Origin: Kineosporia mesophila
Lineage (GTDB): Bacteria > Actinomycetota > Actinomycetes > Actinomycetales > Kineosporiaceae
DNA: 64,000 bases
Direction: 5' to 3'
NCBI RefSeq assembly: GCF_021129235.1
Contig: NZ_JAJOMA010000011.1
Span: 1 to 64,000 of the forward strand
The notes under the pieces were generated by a model. That model was given only the letters and a program-made list of their open reading frames with translations. It made no database searches and was not told the origin of the DNA. Below are positions 26,154 to 33,989 of this stretch, piece after piece. A program made the position numbers and the translations under genes. Position 1 is the stretch's first letter. Each line of letters opens with the position of its first letter.

Positions 26154-29100
26154 GCGACGAGCAGCTCGGGTTCGACTTCGACATCCCGGTTCTGGAGTCC
26201 CCGCCGCCGGCCTCCCAGCGCCGCACCCGGACCCCTCCGGCCCGCACCATCTCCGCGTCCGAGATCGCCCGCGTCCTCGAGCGTCCCGAACCCACTCCCG
26301 AGCAGGTGGCCGTCATCGAGGCACCGCTCGAGCCGATGCTGGTCGTGGCCGGCGCCGGGTCGGGCAAGACCGAGACCATGGCCGCGCGGGTGGTGTGGCT
26401 GGTGGCCAACGGCATGGTCGAGCCCGACGAGGTGCTGGGCCTGACCTTCACCCGCAAGGCCGCCGGTGAGCTGGCCGAGCGCATCCGGGCCCGGCTGCGG
26501 GCCCTGCACCGCAAGGGGCTCACCCCGGAGTCCCGGCCGGTCACGGTCTCCACCTACCACGCCTACGCCGCCGCGGTGCTGGGCGACCACGCGCTGCGAC
26601 TCGGGATCGAGCCCGGGGCAAGGCTTCTCGGGGAGGCCGGCAGCTGGCAGCTGGTCGACGAACTGGTCGAGCGCTGGGACGGCGACATGACCGGTGTCGA
26701 GCTCACGCGCAGCACCGTGGTCGACGCCGTGCTGGCACTGGCCGGGGAGATCGCCGAGCACCTGCTCGACCCCGGCCGGATCGACGCTGTGGCCGAGAGC
26801 ATCGTGGAACGCATCGGTGAGCTGCCGAAGAACCCGGGCGATCCACTGCCGGGCAAGCCGAAGGCCGACGTCAAGGCGATCGGGCAGCGCATGCAGGCCC
26901 GCCGGGCCCTGATCCCGCTGGTCGACGCCTACCAGCGGCGCAAGCGCGAGCAGGAGGTGCTCGACTTCGGCGACCAGGTGGCGCTCGCGGCCCAGCTGGC
27001 GAGCACGGTGCCGGACGTCGGCGAGGTGGAGCGGCAGCGGTTCCGGGTGGTGCTGCTCGACGAGTACCAGGACACCAGCCACGCCCAGGTGGTGCTGCTG
27101 CAGGAGCTGTTCGGCGGTGGGCACCCGGTGATCGCGGTCGGCGACCCGCACCAGTCGATCTACGCCTGGCGGGGTGCCTCAGCCGGCAACCTGCAGCGCT
27201 TCGGCCTGGACTTCCCGGCCGCCGACGGGGGCCGGGCGGCCACGCGTCACCTGTCCACCAGCTGGCGCAACGACCTGGCCATCCTCGCCGTGGCCAACCA
27301 GCTCGCCGATCCGCTGCGGCGCACACCGATCTGGGGCGACCCCGACCTCACCGTCGACGTGCAGCCCCTGACGGCCCGGCCCGGCGCCGGGCCGGGGCGG
27401 GTGCGCCTGGAGTGGCACGGCACGCTGGAGGAAGAGGCCAAGGCGATCGCCGACATCGCCCAGTACGCCTGGCTGCACCCGAAGGCCGACGGCACTCGCC
27501 AGTCCGTGGCGGTGCTCTGCCGGGCCCGGGCGCAGTTCCCGCTGATCGAGGCCGCGCTGCGGGGCCGCGACCTGCCGGTCGAGGTGATCGGCCTGGGCGG
27601 TCTCCTGCACGTGCCCGAGATCGCCGACCTACGGGCGGCTCTCGAGGTGGTGCACGACCCGACCCGCGGTGATGCCCTGATGCGGCTGCTCACCGGCCCG
27701 GCCTGGCGCATCGGCCCTCGCGACCTGGACGGCCTGGGCGCCTGGTCGCGCGAGCTGGCCGCGAGCTGGCGGGGTGAGAACGGGCGCCTCGACGTTCCGG
27801 CCGGTCTGAACGGTGTGACCCTGCAGGTCGACGTCGTCGACGACCAGTCCATCGTCGACGCCGTCGACGCCCTGCCCGAGCCCGGCTGGGAAGGTGCCCA
27901 GGGGCAGCAGATCTCGGCCGAAGGACGGCGCCGCCTGGAACGCCTGGCCGGACTGCTGCGCGGTCTGCGCAGTCGGCTTGCCCTGCCACTGCCCGACCTG
28001 GTGCTGGAGGCCGAGCGCGCCCTCCTGCTCGACGTGGAGGTGGCGGCCCAGCCGAACCGTTCCCCGGCGGCGGCCCGTGCCCACCTCGACGCCTTCGCCG
28101 ATGTTGCGGCGCAGTTCGCCGACGGCGGTGATCGTCCCACCCTGGGCACGTTCCTGGGCTGGCTCACCGCTGCCGAAGACCGTGAGCGCGGCCTCGACAC
28201 CGGGGTGGTCGAACAGCACGAGGACGCGATCCAGCTGCTCACCGTGCACGGCTCGAAAGGCCTGGAGTGGGACGTGGTCGCGGTCTGCGGCATGGTCGAG
28301 GGAACCTTCCCGGCCGGGCCGTCGGGCAACGCGCCGAAACGGTCGAAGGGCTGGCTGACCGACATCGGCGCGGTGCCGTTCCCGCTGCGGGGCGACGCCG
28401 CCGGGTTGCCCCAGTGGAACTACCAGGCCGCCACCACGCAGGACGAGCTGGAGATTGAGCTCAAGCACTTCATGGACCACTGCGGTGAGCACGAGGTCGC
28501 CGAGGAACGCCGCCTGGCCTACGTGGCCGCCACCCGGGCCAAGGACTCGCTGCTGCTCACCGGGGCGGTCTGGGGCGACGGGAAGAAGCCCCGCGAACCC
28601 TCGCGGTTCCTGGTGGAGATCCGGGAACTACTGCAGCAGAACCAGAACGCTGAGCTGCCGATCGCGATCGGGCTGTGGAGCGACCAGCCCGACGAGGGAG
28701 CCGAGAACCCGCGCGAGATCGAGGGCCGGATGGCGATCTGGCCCGACCCGCTCGAGGGCCGGCGCGAAACCGTCGAGGACGGCGCCGAACTCGTGCGCCT
28801 GGCGATCGAGGCACTGACCGGCGAGCGCCGGGCGACCTACGGCACGAGCCGAATGGCAGACGCACATCACGACGATCGCGGTGCGGTCGAGGCGGGTGCG
28901 TCGGAGTCGGGCACGACGGTGACCCGGGCGACCGAGTTCGGGGTCACCGAGCTCGGCTGGGCCCCGGCGGAGGAGTGGTCACCGCTGGACAGCTGGGCGC
29001 CGGACGACGAGTTCGAGCCCCCGCCGGATGATTTCGTACCGATCGATGCTCAGGACGATGCAGTCGGTACCGGTGGTGGGGTGCAGTCGGGGGGTGAGGT

Positions 29101-30169
29101 GCAAGCCGGTGACGGCCCGCTCGTGGGTGACGTGGTGTGGTCCGGCCATGAGGTGGGCACCGGTGGTGGGGTGCAGCCGGGGGGTGAGGTGCGAGCCGGT
29201 GACGCCCCGCTCGTGGGTGACGTGGTGTGGCCCGGCCATGAGGTGGGCACCGGTGGTGGGGGGCCGGCCGGTCAAGGGACGCAGACGGATGACGACGCGC
29301 GAGCCGGCGGTGGGGGGCGTCGTGACGGCGGGGTGCGGAGCGGTGACCAGGGAGGGGCTGACCGGGCAACCGCGACCGGCGGCAGCTCGTGGGCCGACGA
29401 CAATTCCGGGCCGTTGATTTCCGATGAGCCCATCGCCCCCGGCCCACGAATTGCCGCCCGTCGTGCGTCCGTCCTCGAGCCCCGCACCACCGAGGAGGCC
29501 GACTGGGCCAGAGAGGTCGAGGTTCTGCTGGCCGAGCGGGATGCCCAGGCGAGCGGTGAGCTGACCGTGCGGCTGCCCACGCACCTGTCCGCGTCCCGGG
29601 CCGTGGCCCTGGCCGCCGACCGTCAGGCGCTGGCCGAGCGGCTGCGGCGTCCGATGCCGCAGCAGCCGAGCCCGCACGCCCGCCGGGGCAGTGCCTTCCA
29701 CGCCTGGCTGGAGCGCCGCTTCGGGTCGGCGGCCCTGGTCGACATCGACGACCTGCCCGGCGCCGGGGACGCCGACCTGGACGACGCGAAACTGGAGACG
29801 CTGCAGGCGAACTTCCTGGCCTCGGAGTGGGCCGACCGCACGGCCGAGGCGGTCGAGGTCAACATCGAGACGCCGGTCGCCGGCGTGGTGCTGCGAGGCC
29901 GGATCGACGCGGTCTTCCGCCGGCCGGACGGCGGCTGGGACGTGGTCGACTGGAAGACCGGCCGCCCACCCGGCCACGAGCAGATGCGGGCGCTCTCGGT
30001 GCAGCTCGCGGTCTACCGGCTGGCCTGGTCGAAGCTGCACCGGGTGCCCCTCGACCAGGTCAGCGCGGCCTTCTTCTACGCCTCGACCGGCCGGACCGTG
30101 CGCCCCGTGGACCTGTGGGACGAGACCGCGCTGGAAGAGCTGCTGACGACGATCGCGGTCAGTCCGTGA
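26150..30169 (+). CDS. adnB: AdnB-like helicase-nuclease subunit (UvrD/RecB type)
   Basis: 1339-residue partner of AdnA, presumably the lead motor. Superfamily-1 motifs are complete: VAGAGSGKT near residue 67, LTFTRKAAGELAERI, VLLDEYQDTSHAQ near residue 303, VGDPHQSIYAWRGA, LSTSWRN, LTVHGSKGLEWDVVAV and YVAATRAKDSLLL. The C-terminal nuclease shows RGSAFHAWLERRFG, GRIDAVFRRPD and DVVDWKTGR near residue 1265. Between motor and nuclease lies an unusual Gly/Val/Asp-rich linker of about 150 residues with a 30-residue repeat. The GTG start at 26150 overlaps the adnA stop. Its end overlaps the convergent RTX-like gene by 11 bp. Confidence 0.93.
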   Translation: MSDEQLGFDFDIPVLESPPPASQRRTRTPPARTISASEIARVLERPEPTPEQVAVIEAPLEPMLVVAGAGSGKTETMAARVVWLVANGMVEPDEVLGLTFTRKAAGELAERIRARLRALHRKGLTPESRPVTVSTYHAYAAAVLGDHALRLGIEPGARLLGEAGSWQLVDELVERWDGDMTGVELTRSTVVDAVLALAGEIAEHLLDPGRIDAVAESIVERIGELPKNPGDPLPGKPKADVKAIGQRMQARRALIPLVDAYQRRKREQEVLDFGDQVALAAQLASTVPDVGEVERQRFRVVLLDEYQDTSHAQVVLLQELFGGGHPVIAVGDPHQSIYAWRGASAGNLQRFGLDFPAADGGRAATRHLSTSWRNDLAILAVANQLADPLRRTPIWGDPDLTVDVQPLTARPGAGPGRVRLEWHGTLEEEAKAIADIAQYAWLHPKADGTRQSVAVLCRARAQFPLIEAALRGRDLPVEVIGLGGLLHVPEIADLRAALEVVHDPTRGDALMRLLTGPAWRIGPRDLDGLGAWSRELAASWRGENGRLDVPAGLNGVTLQVDVVDDQSIVDAVDALPEPGWEGAQGQQISAEGRRRLERLAGLLRGLRSRLALPLPDLVLEAERALLLDVEVAAQPNRSPAAARAHLDAFADVAAQFADGGDRPTLGTFLGWLTAAEDRERGLDTGVVEQHEDAIQLLTVHGSKGLEWDVVAVCGMVEGTFPAGPSGNAPKRSKGWLTDIGAVPFPLRGDAAGLPQWNYQAATTQDELEIELKHFMDHCGEHEVAEERRLAYVAATRAKDSLLLTGAVWGDGKKPREPSRFLVEIRELLQQNQNAELPIAIGLWSDQPDEGAENPREIEGRMAIWPDPLEGRRETVEDGAELVRLAIEALTGERRATYGTSRMADAHHDDRGAVEAGASESGTTVTRATEFGVTELGWAPAEEWSPLDSWAPDDEFEPPPDDFVPIDAQDDAVGTGGGVQSGGEVQAGDGPLVGDVVWSGHEVGTGGGVQPGGEVRAGDAPLVGDVVWPGHEVGTGGGGPAGQGTQTDDDARAGGGGRRDGGVRSGDQGGADRATATGGSSWADDNSGPLISDEPIAPGPRIAARRASVLEPRTTEEADWAREVEVLLAERDAQASGELTVRLPTHLSASRAVALAADRQALAERLRRPMPQQPSPHARRGSAFHAWLERRFGSAALVDIDDLPGAGDADLDDAKLETLQANFLASEWADRTAEAVEVNIETPVAGVVLRGRIDAVFRRPDGGWDVVDWKTGRPPGHEQMRALSVQLAVYRLAWSKLHRVPLDQVSAAFFYASTGRTVRPVDLWDETALEELLTTIAVSP
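29069..29261 (+). repeat. 90-bp tandem repeat inside adnB linker
   Basis: Two consecutive 90-bp copies start at 29069 and 29159, with a 13-bp start of a third at 29249. Each begins ACCGGTGGTGGGG. The period is a multiple of three, so it encodes a 30-residue repeat containing GTGGGVQ, GGEV, AGD, PLVGDVVW and GHEV. Confidence 0.9.
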
Positions 30170-31034
30170 TCGTGTTGGTGCCCGGGCCGCCCGAGATCGT
30201 GTCCGTGCCCGGCCCGCCGGAGATGGTGTCGTTCCCGCTGTTGCCGTAGATCACGTCGTCGCCGCTGTTTCCGTACATCAGGTCGTCCCCTTTACCCCCG
30301 TACAGCGTGTCGTTGCCCTGGGCGCCGGTGATGTGGTCGTTCCCGTCATTGCCCTGGACGGTGTCGGCCCCGGTGCCGCCGTCGAGGCGGTCGTTCAGGG
30401 GGCCGCCGGTGAGTCGGTCGTCGCCCGGGCCCCCGTAGGCCGCGACCGGCCCGACGAAGGTGGTGATGATGTCGTCGCCTTCGCCGCCGTTGCCCCACCC
30501 GCTCGCGCCGAGCCGGATGTCGTCGTCGCCCGCCTGCCCCTGGACCTTGGCGTTGTCCCAGGTGGTCGACTGGCCGAGGCCGTAGTGATCGTTGCCCTGG
30601 CCCAGGTCGACGTTGTTGGACATTCCGGCTGCCGCCTCGGTGTTCCAGAAGGTCACCGAGTCATCGCCTTCGTCGAGCGAGAGCAGGAGGTAGGGCGAGG
30701 CATCGATCTCCGGGTCGACGTAGTTCTCCACCACGCAGGTGACCAGGGTCAGGTCTTGCGGCTTCGGGTGGGTACACCGGTCGCCGGCCTCGATCTCGCT
30801 GCTGTCGTCCATCGTGTAGGTGAACGAGGAGTGGTCGTCGGCCGCCTGTACCGCGACGGTCAGCTCGTTGGCGCCGGGCGCGGCGAAGTAGAGGAACTGC
30901 CAGTAGTGGCCTTGCGGATCGGCGAGCACGTAGGCCTGGGCCCGGCCGTCCGCCGCCTGCGCAGCCGGGGCGGCGAGCAGCAGGGGAGCCAGGCCCAGCA
31001 GCAGCGTGATCGAACGGAATCTGGGCAGCACCAC
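30159..31034 (-). CDS. Secreted calcium-binding (RTX-repeat) protein
   Basis: 291-residue exported protein. A signal peptide (ITLLLGLAPLLLAAPAAQA) with a likely AQA-A cleavage precedes a domain of about 120 residues without recognised family. From about residue 170 there are hemolysin-type nonapeptide repeats such as GGPGDDRLTGGPLNDRL, GGTGADTV, GGKGDDLM and GNSGDDVIYG, expected to form a calcium-stabilised beta-roll. Type I secretion genes are absent, and the Sec-type signal fits the usual export of actinobacterial RTX-like proteins. It is convergent with adnB and overlaps its last bases. Confidence 0.88.
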   Translation of the reverse strand: MVLPRFRSITLLLGLAPLLLAAPAAQAADGRAQAYVLADPQGHYWQFLYFAAPGANELTVAVQAADDHSSFTYTMDDSSEIEAGDRCTHPKPQDLTLVTCVVENYVDPEIDASPYLLLSLDEGDDSVTFWNTEAAAGMSNNVDLGQGNDHYGLGQSTTWDNAKVQGQAGDDDIRLGASGWGNGGEGDDIITTFVGPVAAYGGPGDDRLTGGPLNDRLDGGTGADTVQGNDGNDHITGAQGNDTLYGGKGDDLMYGNSGDDVIYGNSGNDTISGGPGTDTISGGPGTNTITD

Positions 31035-31183
31035 GGAGAGCCTCCGAGTTCGAGAAGATCATGGCAAGCGCCACCAACATCTCAAAAAAGCGCAGATCCC
31101 GAGGGGGATTCAGCCGATTTGCCGGATTGCCCGACCACGACGCCGGTGAGGCGCCGTCGGTCGCCGGGGGCCGCGTCCACCAT

Positions 31184-32356
31184 TTACCGCAACAACGCCC
31201 GCGCCATCACCAGCCGCTGGATCTGGTTGGTGCCCTCATAGATCTGGGTGATCTTCGCGTCGCGCATCATCCGCTCCACCGGATGATCCGAGACGTAACC
31301 CGCGCCACCCAGGAGCTGGACCGCGTCCACTGTCACCTTCATCGCCACGTCGGACGCGTGGCACTTGGCGGCGGCCCCGAAGAACCCCAGATCGGGGTCG
31401 TTCCGCTCGCTCTTGGCCGCGGCCGCGTAGACCATCTGGCGCGCCGACTCCACCGCCATCGCCATGTCGGCCAGCATGAATTGCAGCCCTTGGAACTCGG
31501 CCAGGTGCTTGCCGAACTGCTTGCGCTCCTTGATGTATCCGACGGCGTAGTCGAGGGCGCCCTGGGCGATGCCGACGGCCTGCGCACCGATGGTGACGCG
31601 GGTGTGGTCAAGGGTGCGCAGGGCCAGTTGCAGTCCTTCGCCGGGCTGCCCGACCAGCCGGTCGCCGGGCAGCCGGACGTTGTCGAAGTGCAGTTCGCGG
31701 GTCGGGCTGCCCTTGATGCCGAGCTTGCGTTCCTTACTGCCCCAGTCGAAACCCTCGTCGCCGGCCTCGACCACGAACGCGCCGATGTTGCGGCCCCGCC
31801 GGCCGTCCGGATCGGTCACGGCCAGCACCGTGTAGTACTTGCTCTCGCCGGCGTTGGTGATCCAGCTCTTCTGGCCGTTGAGGATCCAGTCGTCGCCATG
31901 GTGAGGGTCGCGCACGGCGCGGGTGCGCATGCTGGCGGTGTCGCTGCCGGCCTCGCGTTCCGAGAGCCCGTACGAGAACAGCGCCTCGCCGGTGGCGACG
32001 GGCGTCAGGTACTTCTTCTTCTGCGACTCGTCGGCACCCAGCAGCAGCGGAAGCGTGCCCAGCTTGTTCACGGCGGGGATCAGCGAGGTGGAGGCGCAGG
32101 CCCGGGCGATCTCCTCGATCACCAGGCAGGTGGCCAGGGCGTCGGCACCGACCCCCTCGTAGGCCTCGGGGATGTGTGGGGCGTGGAAGTCGCCCGCCTT
32201 CAGCGCCTCGTACGAGGCCTGAGGGAACTCGCTGTTCCGGTCGGCCTCGGCGGCGTGCGGGGCGATCTTGTCGGTGCAGAGCTCTCGTACCGCGGCCTGA
32301 AGCTCACGATGGTCGTCGGACAACGCGAAGTACGGGAAGTCAGCAACGTTGCTCAT
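31184..32356 (-). CDS. Acyl-CoA dehydrogenase family protein
   Basis: FAD-dependent acyl-CoA dehydrogenase of 390 residues from the ATG at 32356. An in-frame GTG at 32374 is an alternative; neither has a clear ribosome binding site. The FAD/substrate segment YGLSEREAGSDTASM, WITNAG, the C-terminal helices with RKQFGKHLAEFQGLQFMLADM, and the terminal TQIYEGTNQIQRLVMAR are all present. The Glu in YEGTNQ is the catalytic base in the short/medium-chain class. Chain length specificity is not readable. No electron-transfer flavoprotein or thiolase genes are adjacent. Confidence 0.93.
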   Translation of the reverse strand: MSNVADFPYFALSDDHRELQAAVRELCTDKIAPHAAEADRNSEFPQASYEALKAGDFHAPHIPEAYEGVGADALATCLVIEEIARACASTSLIPAVNKLGTLPLLLGADESQKKKYLTPVATGEALFSYGLSEREAGSDTASMRTRAVRDPHHGDDWILNGQKSWITNAGESKYYTVLAVTDPDGRRGRNIGAFVVEAGDEGFDWGSKERKLGIKGSPTRELHFDNVRLPGDRLVGQPGEGLQLALRTLDHTRVTIGAQAVGIAQGALDYAVGYIKERKQFGKHLAEFQGLQFMLADMAMAVESARQMVYAAAAKSERNDPDLGFFGAAAKCHASDVAMKVTVDAVQLLGGAGYVSDHPVERMMRDAKITQIYEGTNQIQRLVMARALLR

Positions 32357-32419
32357 GACTTCGAGAGTAGTCACGGATATTGACTCGCGCTGCCCCTACG
32401 GTGCTGGGAAAGTCACCCG

Positions 32420-32926
32420 GTGACCACCTGGACAGCTCCCTCGCCCGAGATCAAGGACGGTCCCCTGACCGGCCCGGACCGCCCGATGCTGGAGGGCTAC
32501 CTCGACTTCTGCCGCAGCACCCTGCTGAACATCTGCGCGGGGCTCACGGCCGAGCAGCTCGCCGCCCGTCCGCTGCCGACCTCGATCTCCCTGCTCGGGC
32601 TGGTGCGTCACCTGACCAAGGTGGAGCGGATCTGGCTCCGGCAGCGGGCCGCGGCCCAGGACGTGGCCAACCCGTTCACGGTGGTGGACGAGGACTTCGA
32701 CGAGGCCCGCGCGGAGAACGCCCGGGCTGAGCTGGAGGCGTACGTGAGGGAGTGCGCCCTGGCCTCGGAGGCGGCCCGGGACGTGTCGTTCGAGCACACC
32801 GTGGAGGTCCGCGGCGAGGTGCTGTCGCTGCGCATGATCTACGTGCACCTGATCGGGGAGTACCAGCGGCACAACGGTCACGCCGACCTGATCCGGGAAT
32901 CGCTGGACGGCGTGACCGGTCGCTGA
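32420..32926 (+). CDS. DinB family protein (DUF664-like)
   Basis: 168-residue DinB-fold four-helix protein, a family of probable metal-dependent thiol-using enzymes and damage-linked proteins of mixed function. The potential metal ligands are His in LGLVRHLTKVERIW and the two C-terminal His in IYVHLIGEYQRHNGHADLIRE cut to the core HLIGEYQRHNGH. GTG start at 32420, 63 bp from the divergent acyl-CoA dehydrogenase start. Its TGA is immediately followed, with no gap, by the stop codon of the convergent LLM gene. Mycothiol-dependent chemistry would fit an actinobacterium but is inference. Confidence 0.85.
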   Translation: MTTWTAPSPEIKDGPLTGPDRPMLEGYLDFCRSTLLNICAGLTAEQLAARPLPTSISLLGLVRHLTKVERIWLRQRAAAQDVANPFTVVDEDFDEARAENARAELEAYVRECALASEAARDVSFEHTVEVRGEVLSLRMIYVHLIGEYQRHNGHADLIRESLDGVTGR

Positions 32927-33913
32927 CTACGACAGGGCCGGGACGACTTCCTTCTGGAACAGCTCGACGCCACTGAAATCGGTGGCGGCCTCGGGGAAGT
33001 ACGTGATCGCGTAGGTCATGCCGAGCTGCCTCATCGCCTGGAGCTTCTCGACGATCTGCTCGGGCGTGCCGACCAGCCCGGCCGCCGTCACGTTCCCGAC
33101 GATGCGCGTGACGCCCTCCGGCGCCAGGAACTTCGAGTACCGCTCTTCCAGCTGGGCCACCCGCTGCGCCACCTCGGACTCGTCGCGCCCGATGATGACG
33201 TTGTAGTTGCTGCTGCGGGTGATCTCACCGAAGTCGCGGCCCAGGTCGCGGCAGTGGTTCTCGAGGATCCCGGACTTGTGGGTGAACGTCTCGGTGTCAC
33301 CGCCGAAGTTGGTGTAGGAGGCGTACTTCGCGGCAATGCGCAGGGTCTTCTTCTCCCCGCCGCCCGCGATCCAGAACGGGATACCACCACTCTGCAGTGG
33401 CTGGGGGTAGCACAGCGCGCCGTCTACCTGATAGTGCTCGCCGGAGTGGGTGGCCACACCGTTCTGCCAGGCCTGCTGCATGATCTCGACGCCGTCGGCC
33501 AGCTGGCCGAGCCGGTCACCGGCGCTCGGGAAGCCGTAACCGTAGGCGTTCCACTCATGTTCGTACCAGCCCGCACCGATGCCCATCTCGACGCGACCGG
33601 CCGAGATGATGTCGACGGTGGCCGCGACCTTGGCCAGGTACATCGGGTTGCGATAGCCCATGCACGTGCACATCTGCCCGAGCCGCACCCGGCTCGTGGT
33701 GGCGGCCAGGGCCGACATCAGCGTCCAGGCCTCGTGCGTTGCCTCGGGCGTGGGAATCGGGGTGGTGTGAAAATGGTCGTAGACCCATACCGACTCCCAG
33801 GGGCCGGCCTCTGCCAGCTGGGCCACCCGGAGCATCGTCGGCCAATGATCGCTGACGTCGACGCCCACCAGGTCGAGCCGCCAGCCCTGCGGGATGAACA
33901 ATCCGAAGCGCAT
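32927..33913 (-). CDS. LLM-class F420-dependent oxidoreductase
   Basis: 328-residue luciferase-like TIM-barrel protein, most likely using coenzyme F420, as typical for actinobacteria. The start MRFGLFIPQGW, the segment VWVYDHFHTTPIPTPE, TSRVRLGQMCTCMGYRNP, the signature DIISAGRVEMGIGAGWYEHEW and WIAGGGEKKTLRIAAKYA are all characteristic. The substrate is unknown. It lies 76 bp downstream of the anthranilate synthase gene but is separated from it by a strong hairpin, so it probably has its own promoter or relies on read-through. Confidence 0.9.
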   Translation of the reverse strand: MRFGLFIPQGWRLDLVGVDVSDHWPTMLRVAQLAEAGPWESVWVYDHFHTTPIPTPEATHEAWTLMSALAATTSRVRLGQMCTCMGYRNPMYLAKVAATVDIISAGRVEMGIGAGWYEHEWNAYGYGFPSAGDRLGQLADGVEIMQQAWQNGVATHSGEHYQVDGALCYPQPLQSGGIPFWIAGGGEKKTLRIAAKYASYTNFGGDTETFTHKSGILENHCRDLGRDFGEITRSSNYNVIIGRDESEVAQRVAQLEERYSKFLAPEGVTRIVGNVTAAGLVGTPEQIVEKLQAMRQLGMTYAITYFPEAATDFSGVELFQKEVVPALS

Positions 33914-33943
33914 GCCGTCACCCTACGGCCTGCGTGCCCGGCC

Positions 33944-33978
33944 GTCAGGAGCCCCGGACCGGTCCCGGGGCTCCTGAC
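33944..33978 (-). terminator. Terminator hairpin after anthranilate synthase gene
   Basis: A perfect 14-bp stem pairs 33944-33957 with 33965-33978. It starts 11 bp beyond the anthranilate synthase stop. A clear T-run is not present. Confidence 0.8.
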
Positions 33979-33989
33979 CCGGCTCGCCT

